Positions 25,649 to 34,969 of a DNA stretch of 64,000 bases are shown piece after piece; within the stretch, counting starts at the first letter, position 1; each line of letters opens with the position of its first letter. The DNA lies in NCBI GenBank assembly GCA_900756765.1, contig CAAELE010000017.1, positions 3,066-67,065 of the forward strand, in the 5' to 3' direction. A model generated the notes under the pieces. It made no database searches. It was given only the letters and a program-made list of their open reading frames with translations, and was not told where the DNA came from. Source of the stretch: an uncultured Collinsella sp. (lineage in GTDB: Bacteria > Actinomycetota > Coriobacteriia > Coriobacteriales > Coriobacteriaceae). The position numbers and the translations under genes are program-made.

Positions 25649-28084
25649 TCACCCAACAATCTTTGGCGAGTGGGGGCTGAACGCATCGTTGCCGTTCTGT
25701 TCATCCACCGCCCTGCGCCCCAGGCTTAAGGGTTCTGCCGCGTCATCTTCCACCCGCACGGACAGGACATAGTAGAAGTCGGCACCCTGATTCCCACGAT
25801 CCCGCACGTAGCCAAGGTCGGCCAGGCGGTCGGCCAGCTCGTCCCTCGAAACCAGCTCATTCGAGGTTATGCGACACGCCACAGGCTCGATCTCGTAGGT
25901 GTTCGTCTGGCTTATGGCGTTCCGATAGAAGCGGAACCACGACGTGCGGAAGAGATCCTTATGGTGCGAGTAGACATGCCCGTCCTTAATGGCATAGAAG
26001 TAGAAGAGAAAGCGCCCGCCCTTGCGGAGCCTGCCGCTGCTTTCGAGAAAGTGATAGTAGTCATCGGGAGAGTCCCCTCGAATGTAGCCAATCACGAACG
26101 ATTCGCCACCATGCCCGTAGGAGTCGCTATCCGTCTTGCCCGCGCTTGGAGGCTCAGCCACAACCATTTCGGTGAAGTAGCTCAGCCGGTTCAGCCGCGT
26201 ATTGCTTGCCGTGTTCTCGCCGATGACCTTCTCTATGAAATCGCGCAACGCATTCTCTGCCGTCCTGCTGATGCTCGGCTTCATGGCGAAAGCGCCGACA
26301 CCCGGCAAAATCTCCTCGAAGAGCCGGAATTGGCCCTTCTCGCCCGTTTCGCCCGACCCCGGATAAAGCACGTAGCTGCCAACCGTGCGCCGTATCGCGT
26401 CGTTGTACGTGTGCATCTTCAGCAGGTCACCGCGCTTGTAGGTGTTCGTGGTGGAGGCCGCCTTCTCCTCGTTAAGTTCCTCGCGCTCTGCCTCCTCGGT
26501 GCCCACATCCTTGCCGACAAGCCCCGTCAAGTCGGTGATGCGGTACTTGGCGTCGAAGTGGACGAATGCAACAGCCCCATCTTGCACTGCGGCTCGCTCG
26601 TTTGTATAAGCATCCGGGAATATCGCGAGCGTGTAGTCGGGTCTGAACGGTCTCGAGTACGAACCCTCGTAACGAGTGGCATGAAAGTCACGGGGCGAGA
26701 AGGTGCGGTTGTAGTAGAGGTTTACCTTCGCGCCGCACTGCGCAATCTGGAATGACTGGCAGGAGCGTACGCCCTGCTTGAGGGATATTGACAGCCCACC
26801 GTCGGGATTCGTCCCGATAAATGGGTGGTCATCGGTGCTTATCGGCTCGCACCCCTCGATCCCCCTTACGATGTCGTACAGCTCAAAGAAGATCCAGTAC
26901 TCGTAGAGGAGGGCCACATTCTTCGATTCGCCCTCGTAGATGTCATCCTTGCCCTTCCAGTCGAGCTGCAGCGCCATATCGAGCATGGAATATGCGAAGA
27001 AGATCTGCGAGTATCCCTCGCGCTTCTGCAACACCTGGTTGTTCTGAGGCATCATCTGCAGGGTGCCGACATCGTCGAAGAAGGCGTCGCTGAGTATCGT
27101 ATCCAGCATGGCGTGCAGCGCGGCGGCTTCGCGATAACACTCCGTCTGCCGAGTATCGCCCTTCTCGGCATCCAGGACAGTCATCAGAGAGGTGCAGATC
27201 CGGTCAATCTCATGCAGGGCAAATTTCACAAACCGATTGGCGGGCGTGTCGAGCAGGTCGTACTTGCGCGTGACGCTGACCATCTGGGGGAGGTAAACGC
27301 CTCCCGCATCGCCGCCGCAGTTCAAGCGCGTCCACATCCGGCTGTTCGAGAAGGGGTTCGTATAAAACCTCCGGGACGGCATGCCAGCCCCAACCGACCG
27401 CAGCTCGTCCTCGTGATCCAGCGTCCTATCAGGGTTCCTCTTTATCGCCTCGAAGAGGGCTTGGAGGTTCGGTTCGTAGCAGAACTGCCGCAGGAAGACG
27501 AACTGCTCAAGCAGCGTCTCGCGATTCTCGTCGGCTTGCTTGTAAACGTTCGACGTGGAGCCCGAGTAGTCAAGGAGCAGTGCAGCGCACCTTGCGGCAA
27601 GCTCCTCGGTGAGCTCGATGTAATCGTCTTCATAGCCAATCTTGAGCGGGACGACTTCGAACTGTAGCATCGGCGCATCAGCTTCCTCGCCGAATCGAAT
27701 CCTCGAACGCCCGAGATAGTTCACGAACTGGAAGGTGACACTATTGCCGTTTCTGTCGCACCTGATATTCTTGCCTTCGTTTTGGAACGAGGCGCGAGGA
27801 TGCAGGCCACCATCAGGGGTCCGCTCGTATTCGAGCACATAACATGTGGTTTCGTTGATTCGAAGCGTGGGACTCCCGTCAAGACCGTCCTTGACGGCGA
27901 AGGCTGGTGTTGAACCAGCGCCATTCTGGGATGCTTCCGGCTTGAGACCGAAACACGTCAGCCCGGTTAGCCCGGTCTGCTGTTCCTCGTCCCAATCGAC
28001 TCGGTCATGCGCACCGCTCTGGTAGAGCCTGGCTATTGTTCTTCCATCCGCTGCAAAGCGGATTGCGCCGATGCTGCCGTCCAT
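25649..28084 (-). CDS. McrC-like nuclease subunit of a LlaJI-type system (DUF2357-like)
   Basis: An 811-residue protein with an N-terminal DUF2357-like region and a PD-(D/E)XK nuclease signature: RPDYTLAIFPDA then VAFVHFDAKYR (about 470-511), that is, Asp ... Asp-Ala-Lys. It corresponds to the endonuclease subunit (R2) of LlaJI-type systems, which needs the McrB-like partner for DNA translocation and cleavage. The ATG is three bases after the stop of the McrB-like gene. The C-terminal 130 residues have a diverged second copy at 32658-33065 on the opposite strand. It is the last gene of a four-gene operon. Confidence 0.82.
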   Translation of the reverse strand: MDGSIGAIRFAADGRTIARLYQSGAHDRVDWDEEQQTGLTGLTCFGLKPEASQNGAGSTPAFAVKDGLDGSPTLRINETTCYVLEYERTPDGGLHPRASFQNEGKNIRCDRNGNSVTFQFVNYLGRSRIRFGEEADAPMLQFEVVPLKIGYEDDYIELTEELAARCAALLLDYSGSTSNVYKQADENRETLLEQFVFLRQFCYEPNLQALFEAIKRNPDRTLDHEDELRSVGAGMPSRRFYTNPFSNSRMWTRLNCGGDAGGVYLPQMVSVTRKYDLLDTPANRFVKFALHEIDRICTSLMTVLDAEKGDTRQTECYREAAALHAMLDTILSDAFFDDVGTLQMMPQNNQVLQKREGYSQIFFAYSMLDMALQLDWKGKDDIYEGESKNVALLYEYWIFFELYDIVRGIEGCEPISTDDHPFIGTNPDGGLSISLKQGVRSCQSFQIAQCGAKVNLYYNRTFSPRDFHATRYEGSYSRPFRPDYTLAIFPDAYTNERAAVQDGAVAFVHFDAKYRITDLTGLVGKDVGTEEAEREELNEEKAASTTNTYKRGDLLKMHTYNDAIRRTVGSYVLYPGSGETGEKGQFRLFEEILPGVGAFAMKPSISRTAENALRDFIEKVIGENTASNTRLNRLSYFTEMVVAEPPSAGKTDSDSYGHGGESFVIGYIRGDSPDDYYHFLESSGRLRKGGRFLFYFYAIKDGHVYSHHKDLFRTSWFRFYRNAISQTNTYEIEPVACRITSNELVSRDELADRLADLGYVRDRGNQGADFYYVLSVRVEDDAAEPLSLGRRAVDEQNGNDAFSPHSPKIVG

Positions 28085-28087
28085 AGG

Positions 28088-29947
28088 CTAGATGAAGCTC
28101 GCATACTGCACGTTATCGAGTTTCGCTGCCATCTGGCTTATCTTAACGGAGCTCAGCTCGCCATCGCATATGTCTTTCAGGCTTTTAAGCAGATTGCCGA
28201 TCTCACGCTTGTTACCATGGAGCTTCGGCAGCACCTTCTGGACAATCTGCTCATCGACAGAACGCTCGAGTTCGTAGTTCTCGCCGTCAAGCTCGTGCGC
28301 GGCATTAACGTACATTCGCACTTCGCGCACGGTGCGGAAGGCAAACTCATAGCCGCATTTCTCCAGCTCTTCATACAGCTTGCCGAACTTCTCGAAGATG
28401 GCGTTAGCATCATCTTCGCTGATGTAATTGGCTCCCTCCCATATGTCCTTGGCGAGACGCAGAAAAGCCTGGGGGACGCCGGAAGCTGCGACGGCAACGT
28501 CCGGCGCATCCTCGATGGCTTTGAACCCTGCGAGGACTTCGGCCTTCGACGGCTTGAACTCTATGACGTTTGCCCTGTCGAGCACCTTGGGGCTAAACAT
28601 GTAAGTGGTCTCATCGATGTTCACGGTGCCGACAACGAACAGGTTCTGCGGATAGGGCAGCCTGCCAGCACCGCCATCGCCGTACCCATCAAGCACGATG
28701 AGGTTATCCTCGCCGATGGTCTCCATGTGGCTGAGGAAGTCTGAGAAATACCGCTCGACATGGCTCAGGTTCATCTCGTCGAGGATGAGGAAATACGGAA
28801 CCTCGGGGTTAGCGTTGGCCCGTTCGATGAGTCTCAGTATGCCGGTCTCTTCGTACGCGCCTTTGCCGCCGTCTGCAATCGGGTTGAAGAAGCCCAGCAC
28901 CTTGGTGTTGTCGGTCCAGTCGGCACCGACCGGGACGAGCAACCAGTTTGGCTCCCCGTCTTCATCCAAGACCTCAAGGTACTTTGCAAAACGCTTGGAA
29001 ATCCGCGTCTTGCCTGTTCCGCTGTTGCCAGCAAGGATGACAAAGGGCTTTGCCAGTAGTGACGTGATGTAGCGCCTGGAGAAGTCGGTTTTAAATTCAG
29101 CTGGAAGGTTGTTTAGCTGAAAAGTCCTCTTCTCTCTGCTTGATGCTTTCGATGAATTCTTTGCAGCAAGGTCGATTAGTTGATGCATTGCGGGCAGCAC
29201 GTCATCGCCTTGTTCGTAGTCGATGCCCTCTTCGGCAATCAATTGGCTCGCTATGAGGTTTCGCATGAACTCAGCCACGCTGTAATCAAACTCAAGTTTC
29301 CCTGCGTAAACGTCAGCGAAATACTTGAATGCCGTGGTCAGGCTACCAGCCCTCATCTTGCATCCGCGATTGCAAAGGGCAATAAGATCGTCAATTCTCG
29401 ACTTGTAGTCGTAATCTATCGCACCCGAAAACTGCCCGTCTTTGTATCTGCTTCCAGTGGCGAAGAAGAGTTTCGTTAGCTCCAAGATATATGCATCTTC
29501 GGAGACGCCCACAGGCTTTACTTCGGCTGCATCCATCCAGAATGTCCTTTCCGCAAAACCGTCCTCTTGCAACGGCGATGAATCGTTTACTTTGCCCGTC
29601 ACTGGCAACAACAGCAGTGCGGCAAACAAGTTGCCGACATTTGGACGCTTTGCCCCGTCTCCTTGTATTTGCACACGTACTTTTCCGCCTTTTTTTGCAA
29701 CGGGATAACGCGTGCCAAGGGAGACAACTTGCCCAGTAGAGGGTACGACTACTTCCAAGATGATTGCGTGTCCGATAATGTCAACTGCAGTCAGCGTATC
29801 CCCGTTTGCAAGAGAGCCTGAACCTTTGAGTTCGTACTGTCCAGCACCACCTTGTCCAACTGTTCTCCCGCGAACGGATAGCGTATTCTCGCTATATATA
29901 GAATTCGGAATGGGATAGCTCAAATTCCATTCATCGACAAAGGACAT
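28088..29947 (-). CDS. McrB-like AAA+ GTPase subunit of a LlaJI-type system
   Basis: A 619-residue protein. The C-terminal half is an McrB-type AAA+ module: Walker A GNSGTGKTR (about 305-313), Walker B FLILDEMNLSHVERYF (about 383-398), and VVGTVNIDETT (about 433-443), the conserved Asn-x-Asp region that in McrB supports GTP hydrolysis. The N-terminal 290 residues are unrecognised and would be the DNA-recognition part, as in LlaJI R1. Two starts are possible: ATG 29947, or GTG 29959 close behind the methyltransferase stop; neither has a strong ribosome site. It lies between the methyltransferase and McrC-like genes on the same strand. Confidence 0.85.
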   Translation of the reverse strand: MSFVDEWNLSYPIPNSIYSENTLSVRGRTVGQGGAGQYELKGSGSLANGDTLTAVDIIGHAIILEVVVPSTGQVVSLGTRYPVAKKGGKVRVQIQGDGAKRPNVGNLFAALLLLPVTGKVNDSSPLQEDGFAERTFWMDAAEVKPVGVSEDAYILELTKLFFATGSRYKDGQFSGAIDYDYKSRIDDLIALCNRGCKMRAGSLTTAFKYFADVYAGKLEFDYSVAEFMRNLIASQLIAEEGIDYEQGDDVLPAMHQLIDLAAKNSSKASSREKRTFQLNNLPAEFKTDFSRRYITSLLAKPFVILAGNSGTGKTRISKRFAKYLEVLDEDGEPNWLLVPVGADWTDNTKVLGFFNPIADGGKGAYEETGILRLIERANANPEVPYFLILDEMNLSHVERYFSDFLSHMETIGEDNLIVLDGYGDGGAGRLPYPQNLFVVGTVNIDETTYMFSPKVLDRANVIEFKPSKAEVLAGFKAIEDAPDVAVAASGVPQAFLRLAKDIWEGANYISEDDANAIFEKFGKLYEELEKCGYEFAFRTVREVRMYVNAAHELDGENYELERSVDEQIVQKVLPKLHGNKREIGNLLKSLKDICDGELSSVKISQMAAKLDNVQYASFI

Positions 29948-29961
29948 GGCAACCACCACAA

Positions 29962-30849
29962 TTAATCTGCTGCATAGTCAGCTATGCATCTAGCAACGTA
30001 CTCAGCAAGCTTAACTGGCACGGCATTGCCAATCGCCTGCTCAATGTCTGTCTTGGACCCGACAAACTCAAACTCTTCGGGGAAGGTTTGCAGATAGCTG
30101 CGCTCCTTGTATGTTAAGGCTCTCACACCTTCAGAAATATCAGCCTTGTCGGCATGATGCCTCTTATATGCTGGCGGTATCGGACGGTTGGTGCCTCGTA
30201 CCGTTACCGCTGGCTCGTCAATCGTGAAGACGCCCCTACGCTGGAAGTTGCGTGGATGCATGTAGAAGTATTGCGTGCCGAGCGAATCGCCAAGGTAATC
30301 CCTGACGGTCATCTGCTTGTCGCTCAGCCTTGAATCCAAGAGTTCGCCGAGAAAGTCATCTTTATCACCAAGATGACCGACAAGGATAAAGCGCCTGCGA
30401 ATCTGAGGCACACCACATAGACTGGCGTTGAGGACGCGCCTCGTGAGACCGTATCCAGCATTGCGGAATATTTCCAGCGCCTCGGGCAGGACGTCCATCC
30501 GCTCGATATTGTAAACATTCTCCATGACGAACCACTCGGGTCTGACGTCCCGAACTATCTCAGCATATCGGATGGTGAGATTGGCCCTTTTGCCGCGCTG
30601 TCTGGCGCCCGCAATGGAGAAGTCCTGGCAAGGGGGGCCACCGATTATCATCGACGGCGAATACTCTTCAATTTTCGGGACCGCTTCCGCATCGTAAAGA
30701 TCGTATTTGAATGCCGGGTGGTCGAAGTTTGCCGAATAGATGTCGACAGCCGCCTGCCAGTTATCAAACGCCGCCTTTATGTTGAAGCCCGCATTCTGGA
30801 ATCCGAGCGACATACCGCCGCATCCCGAGAAAAGATCAACGCAGTCCAT
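29962..30849 (-). CDS. C5-cytosine DNA methyltransferase (M1 of the LlaJI-like operon)
   Basis: A 295-residue C5-cytosine methyltransferase. Motif I DLFSGCGGMSLGF is at about 5-17, motif IV GGPPCQDFS with nucleophile Cys74 at about 70-78, motif VI MENV, and motif VIII QIRRRFILVG. Motif X is near the end (EQAIGNAVPVKLAEYVARCI). The target-recognition region between motifs VIII and IX is short. It should protect one strand of an asymmetric site, with the neighbouring methyltransferase protecting the other. The ATG overlaps the upstream methyltransferase gene by 14 bases, with AGGAGG inside that gene. Confidence 0.9.
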   Translation of the reverse strand: MDCVDLFSGCGGMSLGFQNAGFNIKAAFDNWQAAVDIYSANFDHPAFKYDLYDAEAVPKIEEYSPSMIIGGPPCQDFSIAGARQRGKRANLTIRYAEIVRDVRPEWFVMENVYNIERMDVLPEALEIFRNAGYGLTRRVLNASLCGVPQIRRRFILVGHLGDKDDFLGELLDSRLSDKQMTVRDYLGDSLGTQYFYMHPRNFQRRGVFTIDEPAVTVRGTNRPIPPAYKRHHADKADISEGVRALTYKERSYLQTFPEEFEFVGSKTDIEQAIGNAVPVKLAEYVARCIADYAAD

Positions 30850-31774
30850 CGCTCACATCCCTCCTGTACTCTAGTAGCGCTCGTGCAACGTAGGTGGCAA
30901 GGTTTACCGGTACGGCGTTGCCCACCATCTGGTTGATATCCGTCTTACTCCCAAAGAACTTGAAAGACTCCGGGAAAGTCTGGATCCTACTGCGTTCCTT
31001 TGGAGTCAAGCACCGGGCTTGACTGAGGTCCGCCGCGTCGTTGGGGTGAAGCTTGTAGTTCGGCGGTATCGGCCTGTCCACACCACGAATAGTGACCGAG
31101 GGCTCGTCGATGCTGAAGATGGCCCGCCTCGTGTAGCTTCGCGGAATTCTGAAGTAGTAATCAATTCCAAGCTCGTTACCGAGATACTCACGAATTGTCA
31201 TCTGATGGTCAGAAAGGCCCTTCTCAAGATATGGGTCGAGGAACCCGTCGGGCGCCCCAAGGCATCCGATCAAGAAGTATCTCTTGCGAGCTTGGGGGAC
31301 CCCGCACAGGCTTGCATCCATCACTCGCCCACTCAAGCCATAACCCTGCGCTTTGAGGGTGGCCCGAATCGCTTCCATGGATTTGCTCGTTCGAACGCGT
31401 GGGACGTTCTCCATAACGATGAAGCGAGGCTTGCACCTCGCGATGATCTCGGCATATCTAACAGAGAGGATTGCGCGCCCACCATCCTCGGATCTCTTGC
31501 CGGCCTGCGAGAAATCCTGACAAGGAGGCCCGCCGATGATGATATCCGGAGCGAAGCCGGCAACTTCCTCGGATACGGAAACGTCGGAGAGATCCCTTTT
31601 GAAAACAGGATGCTGGAAGTTAGCGCGATAGACATCAATGGCAGCGTCCCAATTGTCGTAGGCAGCCACAACATTGACGCCAGCCTTTTCGAAGCCGAGG
31701 GACATTCCGCCGCAGCCGGCGAAAAGGTCAACTGCCGTTATGTTCCTCTCGTTTTCCACGCGCTCGGTCTCCAT
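30836..31774 (-). CDS. C5-cytosine DNA methyltransferase (M2 of the LlaJI-like operon)
   Basis: A 312-residue C5-cytosine methyltransferase, clearly a paralogue of the next gene. It shows DLFAGCGGMSLGFEKAG, GGPPCQDFSQAGK (nucleophile Cys about 85), VMENVPR, QARKRYFLIG and QMVGNAVPVNLATYVARALL. The start is uncertain: ATG 31774, or GTG 31759 with GGAG nine bases upstream. A longer frame to 32029 runs through non-coding sequence. An AT-rich stretch with TATAAT (31800-31805, minus strand) precedes it and probably holds the promoter for the whole operon M2-M1-McrB-McrC. Two such methyltransferases fit a non-palindromic recognition site. Confidence 0.88.
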   Translation of the reverse strand: METERVENERNITAVDLFAGCGGMSLGFEKAGVNVVAAYDNWDAAIDVYRANFQHPVFKRDLSDVSVSEEVAGFAPDIIIGGPPCQDFSQAGKRSEDGGRAILSVRYAEIIARCKPRFIVMENVPRVRTSKSMEAIRATLKAQGYGLSGRVMDASLCGVPQARKRYFLIGCLGAPDGFLDPYLEKGLSDHQMTIREYLGNELGIDYYFRIPRSYTRRAIFSIDEPSVTIRGVDRPIPPNYKLHPNDAADLSQARCLTPKERSRIQTFPESFKFFGSKTDINQMVGNAVPVNLATYVARALLEYRRDVSDGLR

Positions 31775-32657
31775 TTCGATAGATACAGACAAATAAATAA
31801 TTATAATTCCGTTTCTTCCAACATGCTTCAAGATCAGTCGGCAACAGAACAAATCCAGTTGTAACGCTTCGCCCGGACAAGAATCGCTCGTGCTCGATTC
31901 GAGCTTATTGCCGCCCAGCAGGGCAACCACTGTCGCATGCTCGCCCGTCAGAGGCCGTCCGCGCCGCATCCGCGTCCGCTCCGGATGCCGCGCCGGGTCG
32001 GTCGTGCCGCGGACCGTCCCTCGCGGCACGCACCCTCCGCTCCCGCGAAAACCCGTTCAACACAAAGGCTTTTAGGTATAGCCTTATTGCTGTACGCCAC
32101 GAAGTTCCCGCCCACTCACGCCCTCGCTGCCAAACGAATACGCATCCCTCTCTCTTCTATGGATGCAACGCTGCCGAAATATAAATCGACTCATGCGATC
32201 GCTCTCCGACCTCAGCTGAAACGTTTCAGAGCGCAACAATCTTGAACCTCGATCCACCCTCCAGACAAACCTCCTCAGTTCATCCATTACTATCGAAAAG
32301 ATCTTCCATGAATTTTGACGGCCTGTTTCAGCTGTAATGGAAATAAAAACCAGCTTTTCGAAGTCGGCGCCGCAACCAGGCAAGCATTTCCGAAATCGCA
32401 GCATCACATCGCTCGATATAAGTAATTTGCTACTGGTGCAACGGCCCCGAGCACCGTTCCCGCGCGACTCTATCGCAAATACGTTGCTTAGAACAGGGCA
32501 CTGCCACATTTCAGCAAGCCAATCCGAATCCTCGTTTGGTCGGGAGATAGTCCAATTACCCTTTAAATATCATATCGTTGTGGTATTCAATAAACTCAGC
32601 TCGTGGGGCAAATCGCTTCGGAAGCGTAATCGGCTCTCCGTTGTAGCGCCACAAATT
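31775..32657. other. Gene-free stretch upstream of the LlaJI-like operon
   Basis: About 880 bases without a convincing gene. The first 90 bases are AT-rich and contain a minus-strand TATAAT (31800-31805). Bases 31880-32060 are very GC-rich, like the phage fragment at 25.3-25.6 kb, and include a hairpin CGTGCCGC/GCGGCACG (32003-32030). The rest (32060-32650) is of mixed composition and I see nothing definite in it. Confidence 0.5.
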
Positions 32658-33065
32658 TACCGCTTCCTTGAAAGTAGCGGCAGGCTAAACGAGGGCGGTG
32701 AGTTCCTTTTCTACTTCTACGCCATTAAGGACGGGCACGTGTACTCCCATCATAAAGATCTCTTTCGTACGACCCATTTCCGCTTCTACAGGAACGCAAT
32801 CAGCGAGACAAACACTTACGAACTTGAGCCCATGCTTTGCAAGGTGAAGGCTAACGAGCTGGTTTCGAGAGACGAACTAGCCGACCGGCTGGCCGCCATT
32901 GGTTACGAGCGGAATCGTGGGAGCCAGGGGGCGGACTTCCACTACGTGCTTAGCGTGGAGGTCGAGAACGCTGCAGTTGTGCCGCTGAGTCTCGCGTGCG
33001 GATTGGTCGACGGGCAGAACGGCAACGATGCTTTCAGCCCGCACTCGCCGAAGTTGGTGGGATAA
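32658..33065 (+). pseudogene. C-terminal fragment of a second mcrC-like gene
   Basis: The frame from FLESSGRLNEGGEFLFYFYA to the end (FSPHSPKLVG, TAA at 33063) matches the last 130 residues of the McrC-like protein of this island, on the opposite strand, at roughly three quarters identity by eye. Shared text includes HVYSHHKDLFRT and ELVSRDELADRLA. The sequence upstream does not continue the family. It is therefore the remaining 3' end of another LlaJI-type nuclease gene. The divergence rules out a very recent duplication. It ends 39 bases before the SIR2 gene on the same strand. Confidence 0.75.
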
Positions 33066-33104
33066 CATTTCACAAGCATGTCGATTGGTACAGGAGGAAA
33101 GATT

Positions 33105-34685
33105 ATGGACGAGAGAATCAAATCGATAATCCACAAAGCTGTTGATGATGCCGGGCGTTATCCGTTTCTCTTCATCGGCTCTGGCCTCTCCCGTCGTTAC
33201 TGCGGCACGCCGGGATGGGAGGGGCTGCTTTCGGATATCTGCGCCGAGGTGCTTGACGACCCATATGCCTTCGCGCGCTTCAAGAGCCAGGCGAAGATTG
33301 CTGTCCAGAACGGCGAGGTCGAGTCCGAACTGCCGTACGTTGCCACGCTCATGGAAAGCGAAGTAAACCACGAGCTCTTTGCATCGGATGAATTCGCTGC
33401 CTTCCGCGAAGATCACAGTGACGAGCTTACCGGGGACGCTTCGCCCATGAAGATCTACGTCGCAGATAAGATCGCGAGAGCTCGTCTCGTCGAGAGCGCC
33501 GAAACTGAGAAGCTGGCGAAGGCGGGCAGGGAAAAAGTTGCCGGCATCATCACCACGAATTATGACTGTATGTGTGAGACCCTATTCCCTGGTTTCACGA
33601 CCTACGTCGGAGAAAGCGACCTCCTGTTCTCTGACCAGGCTTTCTCTCAGGAGATATACAAGATCCATGGCTCAGTCTCGAGGGCGGGAAGCATCGTCCT
33701 GACCAGCGCTGACTATGCGGAGTTCGCGCAGAAGAGGAAGTATCTCTCGGCGAAGCTGCTCACCCTCTTCGTCGAGTATCCCGTCATCTTCCTCGGTTAT
33801 TCGATTCAAGACGAGAACATCAGGTCGATACTGGGTGACATCTGCGAATGCCTACCAGATGACAAGCTCAAACGGCTGGGCAAGCGGCTCATCTTCGTTC
33901 AGCACGCAACCGACACCTCTGTTGGCGAGATTGCTATGAGTTTCGGTGGCCGTACGCTTTCGATGACGAAGATCACCACGGATGACTTCGAGTCGATCTA
34001 CGATGCGATGCGCAGCTTCCGGAAAATGTATAGCACGCGATTTATCCGCGAGTTGAGGGGCAGCGTGTTCAGGCTTGCGGAGCATATCGACCCGAGTTCC
34101 GACATCATCGTCTCAGGGATAGACAATGTCCTCAACGACCTTGACCCGGACCAGAAGATCGTCATCGGCCTGTCGGTGTCACCAAGTAGCATCGGAAAGC
34201 CGATTTCACCTGAAGATATCTTCGAGGACATCGTGCTCGATAACCTTCGCTATGACCCAAAGTTCATCGTCGAGAACTACCTCAACATGTACGTGCGCCA
34301 ACGGCCCAACAACATGCCTGTCTTCAAGTACACGCGCGGACTCGGTGGAGAGGTCGGTAAGGACATAGCGACTTATCTCCCAACGCTCACCTCGATTGAT
34401 AGCTATCGAAGCGAAACGTTCCGCAAATCGATGCCTGCGACTCGTCGCAGATTCGAAGGGTCGCTGAGCATAAAGGGCCTTGCGAATGCATGCGCGCCAA
34501 AGAGCCCGTTCGCGTTCATCCCGTGCCTTTCAGAGGAAGAGATGGACGTCGACGACTTGGAAGCGTTGCTGAAGCGGGCACTGGCTGACGTGGGAAACGA
34601 CCCTGCCAAGAAGAGGGCTCTGTTGAAAGATTCGCATTATCGGAAGTGCGTCCGCATCTACGACTTCTTGCGCTATGGAAAGTAG
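33105..34685 (+). CDS. SIR2-domain protein, probable phage-defence effector
   Basis: A 526-residue protein whose N-terminal part is a SIR2-like NAD-binding domain: FLFIGSGLSRRYCGTPGWEG (about 21-40), ITTNYDCMCE (about 146-155), EIYKIHGSVS (about 183-192) and VIFLGYSIQDENIRSILGDI (about 229-248). Many bacterial SIR2 proteins of this class deplete NAD+ on phage infection. The C-terminal 280 residues are unrecognised and would sense the trigger. The ATG follows AGGAGG by seven bases; an in-frame ATG nine codons upstream has no such site. It follows a broken mcrC-like gene and so lies at the edge of the restriction cluster. No partner gene (helicase, Argonaute) is adjacent. Confidence 0.82.
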   Translation: MDERIKSIIHKAVDDAGRYPFLFIGSGLSRRYCGTPGWEGLLSDICAEVLDDPYAFARFKSQAKIAVQNGEVESELPYVATLMESEVNHELFASDEFAAFREDHSDELTGDASPMKIYVADKIARARLVESAETEKLAKAGREKVAGIITTNYDCMCETLFPGFTTYVGESDLLFSDQAFSQEIYKIHGSVSRAGSIVLTSADYAEFAQKRKYLSAKLLTLFVEYPVIFLGYSIQDENIRSILGDICECLPDDKLKRLGKRLIFVQHATDTSVGEIAMSFGGRTLSMTKITTDDFESIYDAMRSFRKMYSTRFIRELRGSVFRLAEHIDPSSDIIVSGIDNVLNDLDPDQKIVIGLSVSPSSIGKPISPEDIFEDIVLDNLRYDPKFIVENYLNMYVRQRPNNMPVFKYTRGLGGEVGKDIATYLPTLTSIDSYRSETFRKSMPATRRRFEGSLSIKGLANACAPKSPFAFIPCLSEEEMDVDDLEALLKRALADVGNDPAKKRALLKDSHYRKCVRIYDFLRYGK

Positions 34686-34688
34686 GAA

Positions 34689-34750
34689 GTCCCCCAACCT
34701 TCACCAATAGTCCGGGCAACGGCATCCGAACCTAGATCCAGTTGGGGGAC
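34689..34750. other. 10-bp inverted repeat after the SIR2 gene
   Basis: GTCCCCCAAC and GTTGGGGGAC are perfect inverse copies separated by 42 bases, starting four bases after the SIR2 stop. It could be a long-loop terminator or an element end. Confidence 0.45.
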
Positions 34751-34880
34751 ATGCTCCCGAACTATGCACGGTTTCCCGCGCAAAGCTAGTTTAGCAAAGA
34801 AATGTGGAGATTGGCGGTTGGGCGCTTGAGATTCCTGCCAACTGCCGCACCCCTTGAATATCAACTTCATCCGAACACCT

Positions 34881-34916
34881 CCCAAATTCATCCGTACATG
34901 TACGGATGAATTTGGG
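34881..34916. promoter_or_regulatory. 36-bp perfect palindrome
   Basis: CCCAAATTCATCCGTACA is followed at once by its exact reverse complement. A diverged extra half (TTCATCCGAACA) lies just upstream. It stands 53 bases before a short frame with a good ribosome site at 34970. An operator for a dimeric repressor is likely; a hairpin or recombination site is possible. Confidence 0.55.
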
Positions 34917-34969
34917 AATCCGATACCCTGAGGGCCGGGTCGGCCGGCCCCGGGAGATCGGAGGACGCC

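Noticed and set aside
32337..32657. Upstream part of the frame that ends in the mcrC-like fragment
   Set aside because: Does not match the McrC-like protein and shows no coding character; only the part from about 32658 is related.
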